A stretch of 64,000 bases of DNA from an uncultured Bacteroidaceae bacterium (GTDB lineage: Bacteria > Bacteroidota > Bacteroidia > Bacteroidales > Bacteroidaceae), in the NCBI GenBank assembly GCA_944320955.1, contig CALUJL010000015.1, positions 48,566 to 112,565 on the forward strand, written 5' to 3'. Positions within the stretch are counted from its first letter, which is position 1. The number at the start of each line of letters is the position of its first letter. A program made the translations under genes and the position numbers. Of the stretch, positions 26,349 to 34,247 are shown piece after piece. The notes below the pieces were generated by a model. That model was not told the DNA's origin, searched no databases, and saw only the letters and a list, made by a program, of their open reading frames with translations.

Positions 26349-27868
26349 CCTCTTTTTAATATTTTGGTCTTCACTACATTCCTTACTTTCTCTCTCTCCG
26401 TAGAGTTCATGCCGAATGCATATACGATCACACCTATGGAGAAAGTAGTCAGGATGCACATCGTAACAAAGCGCACAAATCCTTCCACATGCAGGTAGCA
26501 GCTTAGACAATAAGGAATAACCGATGAGAAAGCCACTACCAGCACACATCGCCCATACACATTTATCACATAATCCCGGATCGAGTAATCGACATATTTT
26601 TTCAATATGGCAACACTTGCAATCTCCGAAAGTACCATTGTGAGATTTGATACGATAAATACACTTTCCGGAGAGAACCCCAATTTAAGTGCCCAATAAG
26701 CCAAAGGAAAAGCGGCACAAAGAATTCCGCCAACCACCATATTGACATACTTCAGATGGCCCGTGGCATGAAAAACGGTGGAGCGGGGCGTTTTCAAGGT
26801 TTGTATCAGACAAAGGAGCAATATCAGATGTAGGAAACTCACCGTATGGTCCGGATAATTCCCAAGCCATAGCTTAAGGATATAATCCGACTCCAGAAGA
26901 ATCGGAAATGTAATCATCCACATCAGATAAAATGAGAAACAACTGCTCTGCCGGACCAGCGTCATCATTTCATCGGGCTTGCCCTCGGCATACGACTTGA
27001 TGATCTGCGGACGGACAGCCGTCATGAAATTATTGCTGAACTGGGTGATGGCACCCTGCACCTGATAGGCTATGCCGCGGGCAGCATTCACCGCAGGACC
27101 GAAGAAGAGGTTCAGCAGAATATTCAGCCCCTGCCCCTGGGCCAGGACCGAGAGGTTGCCGATGAGGTCGGAGCCGGCATAAGAGAACATCTCCCGGAAC
27201 AAGGTCTTGTCACGGTAACGGCGCAACCGGCACGAAGGGAAACGGCGGTTGCAGTAATGGCGATAGAAAAACATGACGCCGACCTGCACCAGGCAGAGCA
27301 ACAAGGCATAGAATACTAGCCGGTCAAGCGGAGACAACACCAGCAGGTATACGACCAACAGTTTGAGCAACACCTCGGCAATACCGACCGTGGCATAGAT
27401 CTTCATATCCTCATAGGCTATGATTGTCGCATTATAGGGGACTTGGGTCAGGGAGAAGAAACACGTCACGATGGATATCTGGTAAACCCAGAACGCGGCA
27501 TCCAGCCTGTCTGCCGGTATCACCATCTTCGTATAAAAGAACCAGAGCCCGACGGTTTCCGCCAGCAACACGATGACAAGGGCTATCGCCACATGAATGG
27601 CCAATGCCGTATTGAATACCTTATTTAAGCGGAGGTAATCTTTCCGGCCCAGTTCGAAGGTGATGTAGCGCGACGTGGCACTGCCCAACGAACTGTTGAG
27701 GAAGGTAAACATCGTCACGATGCCGCCGACTACATTGTAAAGGCCGTAATCCTCAAAACCAAGTGTCCGAAGAACCACGCGCGAGGTATACAGGTAGACT
27801 CCCATCACAAGGAGCATCCTGAAATACAGGAACATCGTGTTCTTGGCGATGCGTCTATTGTCCGGCAT
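26345..27868 (-). CDS. Wzx-type polysaccharide flippase
   Basis: Inner-membrane protein of 507 residues with 12 or more hydrophobic segments, starting NTMFLYFRMLLVMGVYLYTSRVVL and GLYNVVGGIVTMFTFLN, characteristic of the Bacteroidales branch of the MOP flippase family. It moves the lipid-linked repeat unit to the periplasmic side for Wzy. It starts 6 bases after the upstream fusion gene ends and overlaps the reductase gene by 4 bases. Confidence 0.92.
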   Translation of the reverse strand: MPDNRRIAKNTMFLYFRMLLVMGVYLYTSRVVLRTLGFEDYGLYNVVGGIVTMFTFLNSSLGSATSRYITFELGRKDYLRLNKVFNTALAIHVAIALVIVLLAETVGLWFFYTKMVIPADRLDAAFWVYQISIVTCFFSLTQVPYNATIIAYEDMKIYATVGIAEVLLKLLVVYLLVLSPLDRLVFYALLLCLVQVGVMFFYRHYCNRRFPSCRLRRYRDKTLFREMFSYAGSDLIGNLSVLAQGQGLNILLNLFFGPAVNAARGIAYQVQGAITQFSNNFMTAVRPQIIKSYAEGKPDEMMTLVRQSSCFSFYLMWMITFPILLESDYILKLWLGNYPDHTVSFLHLILLLCLIQTLKTPRSTVFHATGHLKYVNMVVGGILCAAFPLAYWALKLGFSPESVFIVSNLTMVLSEIASVAILKKYVDYSIRDYVINVYGRCVLVVAFSSVIPYCLSCYLHVEGFVRFVTMCILTTFSIGVIVYAFGMNSTEREKVRNVVKTKILKRG

Positions 27869-27874
27869 ATACGC

Positions 27875-29701
27875 TTAATACCACTCGATGTTTTCCCGGA
27901 TTACCCTGGCCGGAGAACCGCCCACCAGACTGTGGGGCGGGACATCTTTCGTAACCGTGGCATTCGCCGCCACCACAGACCCTTCGCCGATTGTCACTCC
28001 GGGCATGACCGTGCAGCCTGAGCAGAGCCACACATGGTCTCCGATATGGACCGGGGCATGATTGCGGTAATGGGAGTTGAGGATGACATGCGGCCCGTTC
28101 CAGTCACGTATCGACACATTGCGTCCGATGCGGACACCGTTGCCTATGGTGACTTCCTTGGCACACATGATTGTCAGCCCCACATTCGCCGCACCCTGCC
28201 CCAGGACCAGCCGTCCTCCGTTGATGATCTCGATATATGCACCGTAACGGAGATTGTAGGGGCCTGCCCCGTAACGTGTCAGCGGCCCGCCGTGTATCTC
28301 GAAGGTTGTACCCGCCTCCATGCGAAGACAGGTGGGCATGCGCAATCCGCGCACGGGATTGTTTCCGTACAACAGCGGGGCATCCACCCGGATCCGTGCC
28401 GTGGGATGGACATCGAATACCGAACCGGGCATGGTATAGACCACATTGCCCTTCTTCCAGTCTGAACGGGTGTTTTTCCGGAAATTCAACCGGACGAAAT
28501 TGCGGCATGCCTTGAATGAGAGACCGGATCTGTAGTAGGGAACGATCAATGATTTCACGGTTTGCTTCCAATGGGAGAAACCGCTCTGCCCGCGCAAGGG
28601 GAAATATTTCTGCACCACCGCGTCAAATGTAGTGCTGTCCAGGTCGGAAAAGAACTGACGGCGGTCTATCTGCGGAGGCTCTATGGGCTTGAGCAAGGCT
28701 ATGTTTCCGGGCAATACCGACTCAAACGGGGTCTCCTGCCATTCAAGCCGCTCTTTGACTTTCTCAAAATAAGCTGCCCCCTTCTTCGAATTGAGCAATA
28801 TCATCGATGTGCCGATGTTATTGTCCAGATTCTTATCCACATTTTCTATGCCCCAATAGTCGGCTATCGTGATATCCGCCATACGGGGAAAGCCTTTATA
28901 CTGGCAGCGGTAGCAGCTCGGACGGCAGAACACGTTGGTATGATACCCCCGGCGGAAATCGTCGTCCATACGGACACCGTAATATACCGCCCCGTTGTCG
29001 AAGACGACCTTGCGGGTCAGGCTGCGCCACCCCAATTCTTTGTTCTTGGCCTTGACATAAACGACTTTTCCGCCATATTTCCGTTCCAAGGAGTCCAGAT
29101 ATTTCCGGTAGACTTTGGGCGAGTTGACTCCGCGGCAGATGAAATCGACGATGACCAGATTGTCGTACTCCCTGCCAAGAAATGAACGCAAAGCCGCCAT
29201 TTGGCACGGCGTGCCGCAGGCCAGAACTTTCTCGCCGCCTCGCAACAGCGAACGTATCTCCCGATACAAGCCGGATGCCTTGCTCTGAAGGTATTTCGAA
29301 CTCCGCAGTCTTGCCAGATCGTTCTTATCGTTCGAGATATAGTTGCTTACCGAGAAATCTGCATTATAGACGGCACCGCTCACGTAGCCGCCTTCTTCGT
29401 ACATCACACCCGCCAAGGCTGAGAAAGCACCGCCCGAAGTGCTGTCCCAACGGACCCTCATATCCTTGTTTATCGCGGCTATCGTACGAATGGGCTTCGC
29501 ATAATCGTTCTTTTTAAGGTCGGGGATGTGCAGTTCCGGACAGACTTTCTCACACAGCCCGCAATCCACACACTTTTCCTTATCCACTTCGGGATACCAA
29601 AAGCCTTCGATGTCTGTCTTCAGTGTTATTGCCTCATGCGCGCAAACATCAACGCACGCACAACAGCCGCAACACTTGGCTTTATCCACGATTTGTATCA
29701 T
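27875..29701 (-). CDS. FrhB-like iron-sulfur protein fused to a hexapeptide acyltransferase
   Basis: A fusion of 608 residues. Residues 1-55 carry two 4Fe-4S motifs (CCGCCACVDVC and CVDCGLCEKVCP). Residues about 90-390 match the F420 hydrogenase/dehydrogenase beta-subunit family (GTPCQMAALRSFLG, DFICRGVNSPKVY, ADITIADYWGIENV), often found beside pyruvyltransferases in capsule loci. Residues about 420-608 form a left-handed beta-helix acyltransferase (VTIGNGVRIGRNVSIRD, GCTVMPGVTIGEGSVVAANA, GGSPARVIREN). The two halves are usually separate genes. The FrhB part may handle redox chemistry of a sugar or its substituent, and the C-terminal part probably O- or N-acetylates; both roles are inferred. 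It is the first biosynthetic gene of the operon. Confidence 0.88.
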   Translation of the reverse strand: MIQIVDKAKCCGCCACVDVCAHEAITLKTDIEGFWYPEVDKEKCVDCGLCEKVCPELHIPDLKKNDYAKPIRTIAAINKDMRVRWDSTSGGAFSALAGVMYEEGGYVSGAVYNADFSVSNYISNDKNDLARLRSSKYLQSKASGLYREIRSLLRGGEKVLACGTPCQMAALRSFLGREYDNLVIVDFICRGVNSPKVYRKYLDSLERKYGGKVVYVKAKNKELGWRSLTRKVVFDNGAVYYGVRMDDDFRRGYHTNVFCRPSCYRCQYKGFPRMADITIADYWGIENVDKNLDNNIGTSMILLNSKKGAAYFEKVKERLEWQETPFESVLPGNIALLKPIEPPQIDRRQFFSDLDSTTFDAVVQKYFPLRGQSGFSHWKQTVKSLIVPYYRSGLSFKACRNFVRLNFRKNTRSDWKKGNVVYTMPGSVFDVHPTARIRVDAPLLYGNNPVRGLRMPTCLRMEAGTTFEIHGGPLTRYGAGPYNLRYGAYIEIINGGRLVLGQGAANVGLTIMCAKEVTIGNGVRIGRNVSIRDWNGPHVILNSHYRNHAPVHIGDHVWLCSGCTVMPGVTIGEGSVVAANATVTKDVPPHSLVGGSPARVIRENIEWY

Positions 29702-30283
29702 ACTACTGTTTAACTATTATCGATTTTAGTACCGGCATAGCCGAATGCCACCGTTCAGGCAATGAGTGCATGCAAAGCACAAGCTTGTTCCAAACGGTAA
29801 CGAAGGCAATCGCTGGAGGCCGGCAAAAGAGATAAAAGAGACCGGGCTCTTTGAAGCAAGATTTGCAAATTATGGCGAAGGGCCGGGGTGCTGCCTATTA
29901 TACCAGAATCACATAAATCGAACATTGACAACCTTCATAAAGCGGCATTCAGCGGTTCTACCTATCAAGCACAAACCAAAGTCCAACAGCTTCCGCCCAA
30001 GCTAAATCAACCTAGCTAACTGATAGCAGACTGTTACCAAACAGCAAGAAACCCGATTCAATTTCCTTTCTTCAGCACGCCCAAATTCGAATGTTAGGAA
30101 ACGGGAAGTGCCCACCATAAGCGAGTTGTTTAGATTGGCCTGTTTTTATCACCGGATGACTTTGCGGCTTACAGCAAAGTCGTTCGGAAATTTTCTCTAT
30201 ACCGGAAATATTTTTCCTCCCGTGTATATGTTTCCGTCCGCACGAGAGGAAATTTTCGTCCGTAGGTATGTAATTTCCGGAGG
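29702..30283. other. Gene-free stretch between the antiterminator and the first biosynthetic gene
   Basis: No convincing reading frame in 582 bases on either strand, and no CAAAnnTA promoter box for the leftward direction. It holds a perfect hairpin, GACTTTGC (30158-30165) with GCAAAGTC (30174-30181), and a run of TTTCC/GGAAA words at 30183-30285. In Bacteroides capsule loci an upxZ gene normally occupies this place. Confidence 0.6.
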
Positions 30284-30877
30284 TTATTCGCCGGGGGTGG
30301 CGATGCGCTGTACGAGGGAGGGATGGATGAAGGCGGTGGCAACGGCCATGAGACCGGGGATGCGGACTACCAGGCGGCGGTCGCCGCGGAGGCGGAGGAG
30401 TTCGCCCTCGGCACCTTCGAAGATGCCGCCGGTGATGCGCACACGGTCGCCTTTCTTCAAGGCGACTTCGGACAAGGGGAGATAGAGCAACTGCTCGTCC
30501 TGCGTGCCGGCTACGGCTATGAAGTTGCGCATTTCGCGCTCGGGCACGGTGAGCGGCTGCGCCGTCTCGCGGTCCATATAGAAACGTACCGGCACGCGGC
30601 CTTCCAACTCCTGCTTGAACACGTCGATACGCTCGCGGGAGGTGTAGGCAAAGACCAGATTGTGCACCACGGGGAGGAGGCGCTTGACGCGCTTCCCGCT
30701 ACGGTCGGGCACGAGCATCTGCTGCATGGGCAGGAAATTGCCAATGCCTTGTGCATCGAGGTACTCCTTGAGTTGGAGCTCGCGGCTGTACGTGACACGC
30801 AAGACATACCACTTTTCTTCTGTTCGGGAGGGAAGCGGCGGCACGGTTGTTGACGAAAGATTGTATTCGGGGGACAC
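30284..30877 (-). CDS. UpxY-family transcription antiterminator
   Basis: NusG paralogue of 197 residues. The NGN domain (about residues 20-125) opens EEKWYVLRVTYSRELQLKEYL; the KOW motif is in the C-terminal domain (KKGDRVRITGGIFEGAEGELL). UpxY proteins bind RNA polymerase at the leader of their own capsule locus and let it read through the long operon. The likely start is the GTG at 30877, since no ATG lies before the conserved domain; a GTG further in is possible. It is the first gene after the promoter at 30998-31029. Confidence 0.9.
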   Translation of the reverse strand: MSPEYNLSSTTVPPLPSRTEEKWYVLRVTYSRELQLKEYLDAQGIGNFLPMQQMLVPDRSGKRVKRLLPVVHNLVFAYTSRERIDVFKQELEGRVPVRFYMDRETAQPLTVPEREMRNFIAVAGTQDEQLLYLPLSEVALKKGDRVRITGGIFEGAEGELLRLRGDRRLVVRIPGLMAVATAFIHPSLVQRIATPGE

Positions 30878-30903
30878 CGGATTTTGATTTTTCCGGGATT
30901 ATC

Positions 30904-30946
30904 CGGCTTTCATAGAAGCCGAATCGGGAGACCCTTCCATGAGGGT
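30904..30946 (-). promoter_or_regulatory. Two tandem hairpins in the leader of the polysaccharide operon
   Basis: In transcript order, ACCCT/AGGGT with loop CATGGA (30946-30931) is followed by CGGCTT/AAGCCG with loop CTATGA (30921-30904). Both have 6-base loops of similar sequence and lie between promoter and antiterminator gene, where a UpxY recognition element would be expected. Confidence 0.5.
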
Positions 30947-30997
30947 ACGGGCATCCGGGCAGGGGTTCCTATCGCAGGACTCTACCCTAACGCGGTG

Positions 30998-31029
30998 CAA
31001 AGATAGGGAGTATCGCCGGAATGCGCAAA
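30998..31029 (-). promoter_or_regulatory. Promoter of the polysaccharide operon
   Basis: CAAAGATA (30998-31005) and CAAA (31026-31029) are exactly 20 bases apart, an ideal Bacteroidetes promoter reading leftward, giving a leader of about 115 bases before the GTG. I saw no flanking inverted repeats of the type used for promoter inversion. Confidence 0.82.
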
Positions 31030-31092
31030 GAATATTCCGGCTTTTTTACAAAGGCTATTTTCCAACAAATGTATTCGCCATAGAAATCCCAT

Positions 31093-32103
31093 TTATATCC
31101 GTAGAGAGAAAGCATACTTGAAATCAATCAAAGAATGTTCTTTCGCATTCTTTATCCAAGCTATTTCATCATGACTTTTTTCAGATATAGAAGCCGGAGT
31201 GTCGTTTCTAAATGAAAGATATACCTTATTTAATATTTCAATCTGTTCTTCACTAAAAGCTGATAAATCCGGGGAAATCCTCGAAATAAGCTTACTTCCT
31301 ATATTTCCATTCTTACTCTCTACTAATATCTGCTCCACATCATCGACTAAACTATACACTCTATCCCAACGGAGCGGGACCGGCCCAAACTGAATAGCCC
31401 GGAAAGACAAGCCAGAAATTGCTTGCCCATATTCTCTATATGCTAAAAAGTCCGTATAAAACAGCAACTTATTCATCTGAGTTACAAACACTCCATTAAA
31501 TTTCTCTATAAAGAACAACAGAATGTTCTTCAGATTACTAAGGGACTGCAATGCATACCCATTAAACTGATTACGAAACAAACTTCCAAAAATCAACTGT
31601 CTTATAGTTGTTTCATTCTGCTCTCTTTCCTTACAGAACCTTATTTGTTCCTTAACCCTTTTCATTTCGCTTTTTTCAAGTTCTCCATCCGCTTCTTCCA
31701 CAAACGTCTTGAAAGTATCCGGAAACTGAATGGCCCGCAAGACTCTACCATTAGCAATACTCGGCATTTCACCATTCTCATACAAGCGATACTGATTCTC
31801 TCCAAAGCCTAAAATCCGTGAAATCTTGGAAGCTGACAACCCATAACGAGTCCGCAACTCCCGTATCTCATCAGGAAACGGGATATTGTGCTCCGCTCTA
31901 TACTGGTTATAGATCTGAGTAGTATTAACTACATCCAGCTGCGTAGTCGTGAATATCTCTTTAGTATCCACACACTGATAGGCTAAATGAATGTATTCAA
32001 ATTCCTCTTTACGGAACACTGCTTTACGCTGCTCTGAAAAAAAAACAACCTCACCACCCGTAAACGGACTCTTCAGACTATTTGAATTGATATTTGAGTT
32101 CAT
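31093..32103 (-). CDS. MqsA-like antitoxin with Panacea (SocA) domain
   Basis: Protein of 336 residues in three parts. Residues 1-65 resemble the N-terminal part of MqsA but without its zinc-binding Cys pairs (SPFTGGEVVFF). Residues about 75-125 form a Cro/C1-type helix-turn-helix (IRELRTRYGLSASKISRILGFGENQY). Residues about 190-300 form a Panacea/DUF4065 domain (MNKLLFYTDFLAYREYGQAISG, IQFGPVPLRWDRVYS), known from SocA-type and other antitoxins. It overlaps the upstream toxin gene by 26 bases. It should neutralise the toxin and repress the shared promoter. AT-rich, probably transferred. Confidence 0.8.
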   Translation of the reverse strand: MNSNINSNSLKSPFTGGEVVFFSEQRKAVFRKEEFEYIHLAYQCVDTKEIFTTTQLDVVNTTQIYNQYRAEHNIPFPDEIRELRTRYGLSASKISRILGFGENQYRLYENGEMPSIANGRVLRAIQFPDTFKTFVEEADGELEKSEMKRVKEQIRFCKEREQNETTIRQLIFGSLFRNQFNGYALQSLSNLKNILLFFIEKFNGVFVTQMNKLLFYTDFLAYREYGQAISGLSFRAIQFGPVPLRWDRVYSLVDDVEQILVESKNGNIGSKLISRISPDLSAFSEEQIEILNKVYLSFRNDTPASISEKSHDEIAWIKNAKEHSLIDFKYAFSLRI

Positions 32104-32425
32104 ATTCTGCTATGTGAAACGAAATACAAATTGCACTAAGGTTTTCCACTCCCATTGATATCTTAATATAGACCTCATGCCCTTTGATACTTTTTCCAAA
32201 TACCCAAAGTGGACTTTTCCGATTCAATGTATCTTCTATCGGCCCATCGATATAATCACTCCACTCAAGATGAAATACAATCTTCCGCCTATAATCCGGA
32301 GTAATCTCAAGCTCCAAAAGTGTCTGCATATTCTTACCTCGATCATCCCGAAAGACCAATCCAAAGACTGTCGCTTTCTGATGAAACAGGCTTAAGAACT
32401 GCACTACTTCTTCCCTTGATGCCAT
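32078..32425 (-). CDS. MqsR-like toxin
   Basis: Small protein of 115 residues encoded first in the pair, as in mqsRA. The C-terminal pattern KGHEVYIKISMGVENLSAICIS resembles the end of MqsR (VYLKI...VLIVSF), an mRNA interferase of the RelE-like fold. The N-terminal half (VFGLVFRDDRGKNMQTLLEL) is typical of a toxin family I associate with Bacteroides. Cleavage of mRNA is likely from family membership, not demonstrated here. Confidence 0.7.
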   Translation of the reverse strand: MASREEVVQFLSLFHQKATVFGLVFRDDRGKNMQTLLELEITPDYRRKIVFHLEWSDYIDGPIEDTLNRKSPLWVFGKSIKGHEVYIKISMGVENLSAICISFHIAEYELKYQFK

Positions 32426-32445
32426 ACCGATCTACTACAACGCTG

Positions 32446-32453
32446 CAAAAGTA
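32446..32453 (-). promoter_or_regulatory. -7 box of the toxin-antitoxin pair
   Basis: CAAAAGTA matches CAAAnnTA, 21 bases upstream of the toxin start. The -33 region (about 32474) is AT-rich without a clear TTTG. Confidence 0.6.
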
Positions 32454-32540
32454 ACGATTCCATCTGGAATTACATATATAAAAGACGATTATTCAACGAA
32501 AAAGTCGAACCCGAACTTCCTTTCCGGAAAAGCCGTTCCA

Positions 32541-32604
32541 TAAAAATCGTCAGCACAGAGAACGAAATTTCCACAGAAAACGTACTTTACACTGACGATT
32601 TTTA
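32541..32604 (-). terminator. Terminator-like inverted repeat after the GH43 genes
   Basis: TAAAAATCGTCAG (32541-32553) and CTGACGATTTTTA (32592-32604) are perfect 13-base arms around a 38-base spacer. Read leftward, the last arm ends in a T-run, so it may end the GH43 transcript before the toxin-antitoxin promoter. Confidence 0.5.
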
Positions 32605-32654
32605 CGATTTCAGCCACCGCAGGCTATTTGCCTACAAGGGTAAATTTCCCCCGA

Positions 32655-34235
32655 TCAGCGATAGTGGAGATAGTCCACGTCGACCCAGCCGGTGTCGGAA
32701 AGGTCGTTGAAACTGTAGATGCCGACGCGATCGCCGCGGTAATTGCCCCAGGCCAGGGGGTACGGCGCGCCGGAGGGAAGGAAATGGTCGCCATCGAGAC
32801 TGTAAGAAAAGCGGGACAACCCGTCCAGTCCCCACTCCGACTTCAGCCAAATGCAGGAAGCCTCCAAGGGGATTCCCCGGGACACCCGGTCGTCCCGGCG
32901 GTATTCGAGGAAACAGCGGCCGCCTTCTTTCACCACGCCGAGGGCGGCGTGCGACGAAGAGAAATGGCACAATCCGGCTTTCTGCCCGTCGGCCATGCAG
33001 GATAGATCCATCTTGATGACAACTTCATTTTCCGTTTTGCGGAACGTGCGCTGCGTCAATGTGTTGCCCGCTTTCAGCAAACGATTCTGCTCCAGCGGGC
33101 GGAAAGCCTTCAGGCGCAGCCATCCGGGCCGCTCCGTGAGGGAGAACATCTCCGCCCGGGGTTGGTAGTTCCACTGCCACTGGGGCGCCAGCGCCGCATC
33201 GTCGAAGTCGTCGCTCCGCCGGATGGTGAGCTTCTCCCCGCTGCAGAAGGGCATGAGCCCCGCCCAGGCCATTGTCCCTATCTTTTCGGGGAGCACCCGC
33301 CCCATGATGGGCCAGCCGTCGACCCACGTGACGGGCAGCAGGCTCACGACACGCCCGCTCCAGTCGCCCGAGCCGTGGTGGGTGAGAAAATACCAGTTGC
33401 CGTCAGGCCCCGTGACAATGCCGCCCTGGTTGGGCTCATTGGCCTCCACCGACGGCAGGGCAAGCTGCTTCTCCTCCTCGTAGGGCCCCGTAACCTTGCG
33501 GGCGCGCTTGGCCATCATGTAGCGGCCCACGCCCGGTTTGTGCTCGCTGAAGACGAGATAGTAATAGTCGCCCACGTGGAGGAGCTTGTTGGCCTCGCGC
33601 CCGCTGCCGGAGTTGATGAGCACGGCCGAACTGCGGTCGATGCTCCTGCCGTCGGGCGACATGGAGAAGAGATACGTCTTGTAGCCGTCGGCAAAATGGG
33701 TTCCCACGAAGTAAGCCTTCCCGTCCTCGTCCCACAGTGCGGTGCAGTCGTCCCATCCGGGCTCGGAGAGCAGCGGGGTGAGCGGCTCCCAGGGACCTTC
33801 GGCTCGGGGCGAGGAAGTCATGAAGTAACCCTCGTCGGGCGTGCCGAAGAAGAGGTAGAAACGCCCATTGTGGTGGCGGAGCGTGCCGGCCCAGACGCCG
33901 CGGCCGTAGCGGTCCATGCGGGTCCAGTCCAGAGCTTCCCCGATTTGGGTGAGGTCGGCCACGATGTTCGTGCAAATCTCCCAGTTGACGAGGTCCACGG
34001 AGTGGAGCAGCGTCATGCCCGGGGAGAACTGCATGGTGGAAGAGATGGCATAGTAGTCGTCGCCGACGCGTATGCAGTCGAGATCGCTGTAGTCCGAGGG
34101 GATAACGGGGTTGCGGTACGTGCCGTCGCCCCGGTCGCCCCAACACTGCCAATTGCCCCACTCTACGGGCTGCGGCTGGCCGAAAGCCGTGAGGCCGGCG
34201 GCCAAAAGAAAAGTAACCAATGCGATTCGCTTCAT
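32655..34235 (-). CDS. Secreted GH43 enzyme with C-terminal beta-sandwich
   Basis: Protein of 526 residues with a signal peptide ending TAFGQ. The five-bladed propeller domain (about 25-320) starts NPVIPSDYSDLDCIRVGDDYY, whose first Asp fits the general base; a second acidic position lies in WDDCTALWDEDGKAYFVG and the probable general acid is in VEANEPNQGGIV. Residues about 335-526 form a concanavalin-like domain common in GH43 beta-xylosidases and arabinofuranosidases. It should release pentose from plant xylan or arabinan; the exact substrate is not readable. It follows another GH43 gene after 12 bases. Confidence 0.88.
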   Translation of the reverse strand: MKRIALVTFLLAAGLTAFGQPQPVEWGNWQCWGDRGDGTYRNPVIPSDYSDLDCIRVGDDYYAISSTMQFSPGMTLLHSVDLVNWEICTNIVADLTQIGEALDWTRMDRYGRGVWAGTLRHHNGRFYLFFGTPDEGYFMTSSPRAEGPWEPLTPLLSEPGWDDCTALWDEDGKAYFVGTHFADGYKTYLFSMSPDGRSIDRSSAVLINSGSGREANKLLHVGDYYYLVFSEHKPGVGRYMMAKRARKVTGPYEEEKQLALPSVEANEPNQGGIVTGPDGNWYFLTHHGSGDWSGRVVSLLPVTWVDGWPIMGRVLPEKIGTMAWAGLMPFCSGEKLTIRRSDDFDDAALAPQWQWNYQPRAEMFSLTERPGWLRLKAFRPLEQNRLLKAGNTLTQRTFRKTENEVVIKMDLSCMADGQKAGLCHFSSSHAALGVVKEGGRCFLEYRRDDRVSRGIPLEASCIWLKSEWGLDGLSRFSYSLDGDHFLPSGAPYPLAWGNYRGDRVGIYSFNDLSDTGWVDVDYLHYR

Positions 34236-34247
34236 ATCGTTATACTC

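Noticed and set aside
29766..30485. Plus-strand small frames in the gap beside UpxY
   Set aside because: Low-complexity translations, no promoter, and partly opposite the UpxY gene.
30878..31092. Invertible promoter of the polysaccharide locus
   Set aside because: No matching inverted repeats were found on the two sides of the promoter and no site-specific recombinase gene is in the window.
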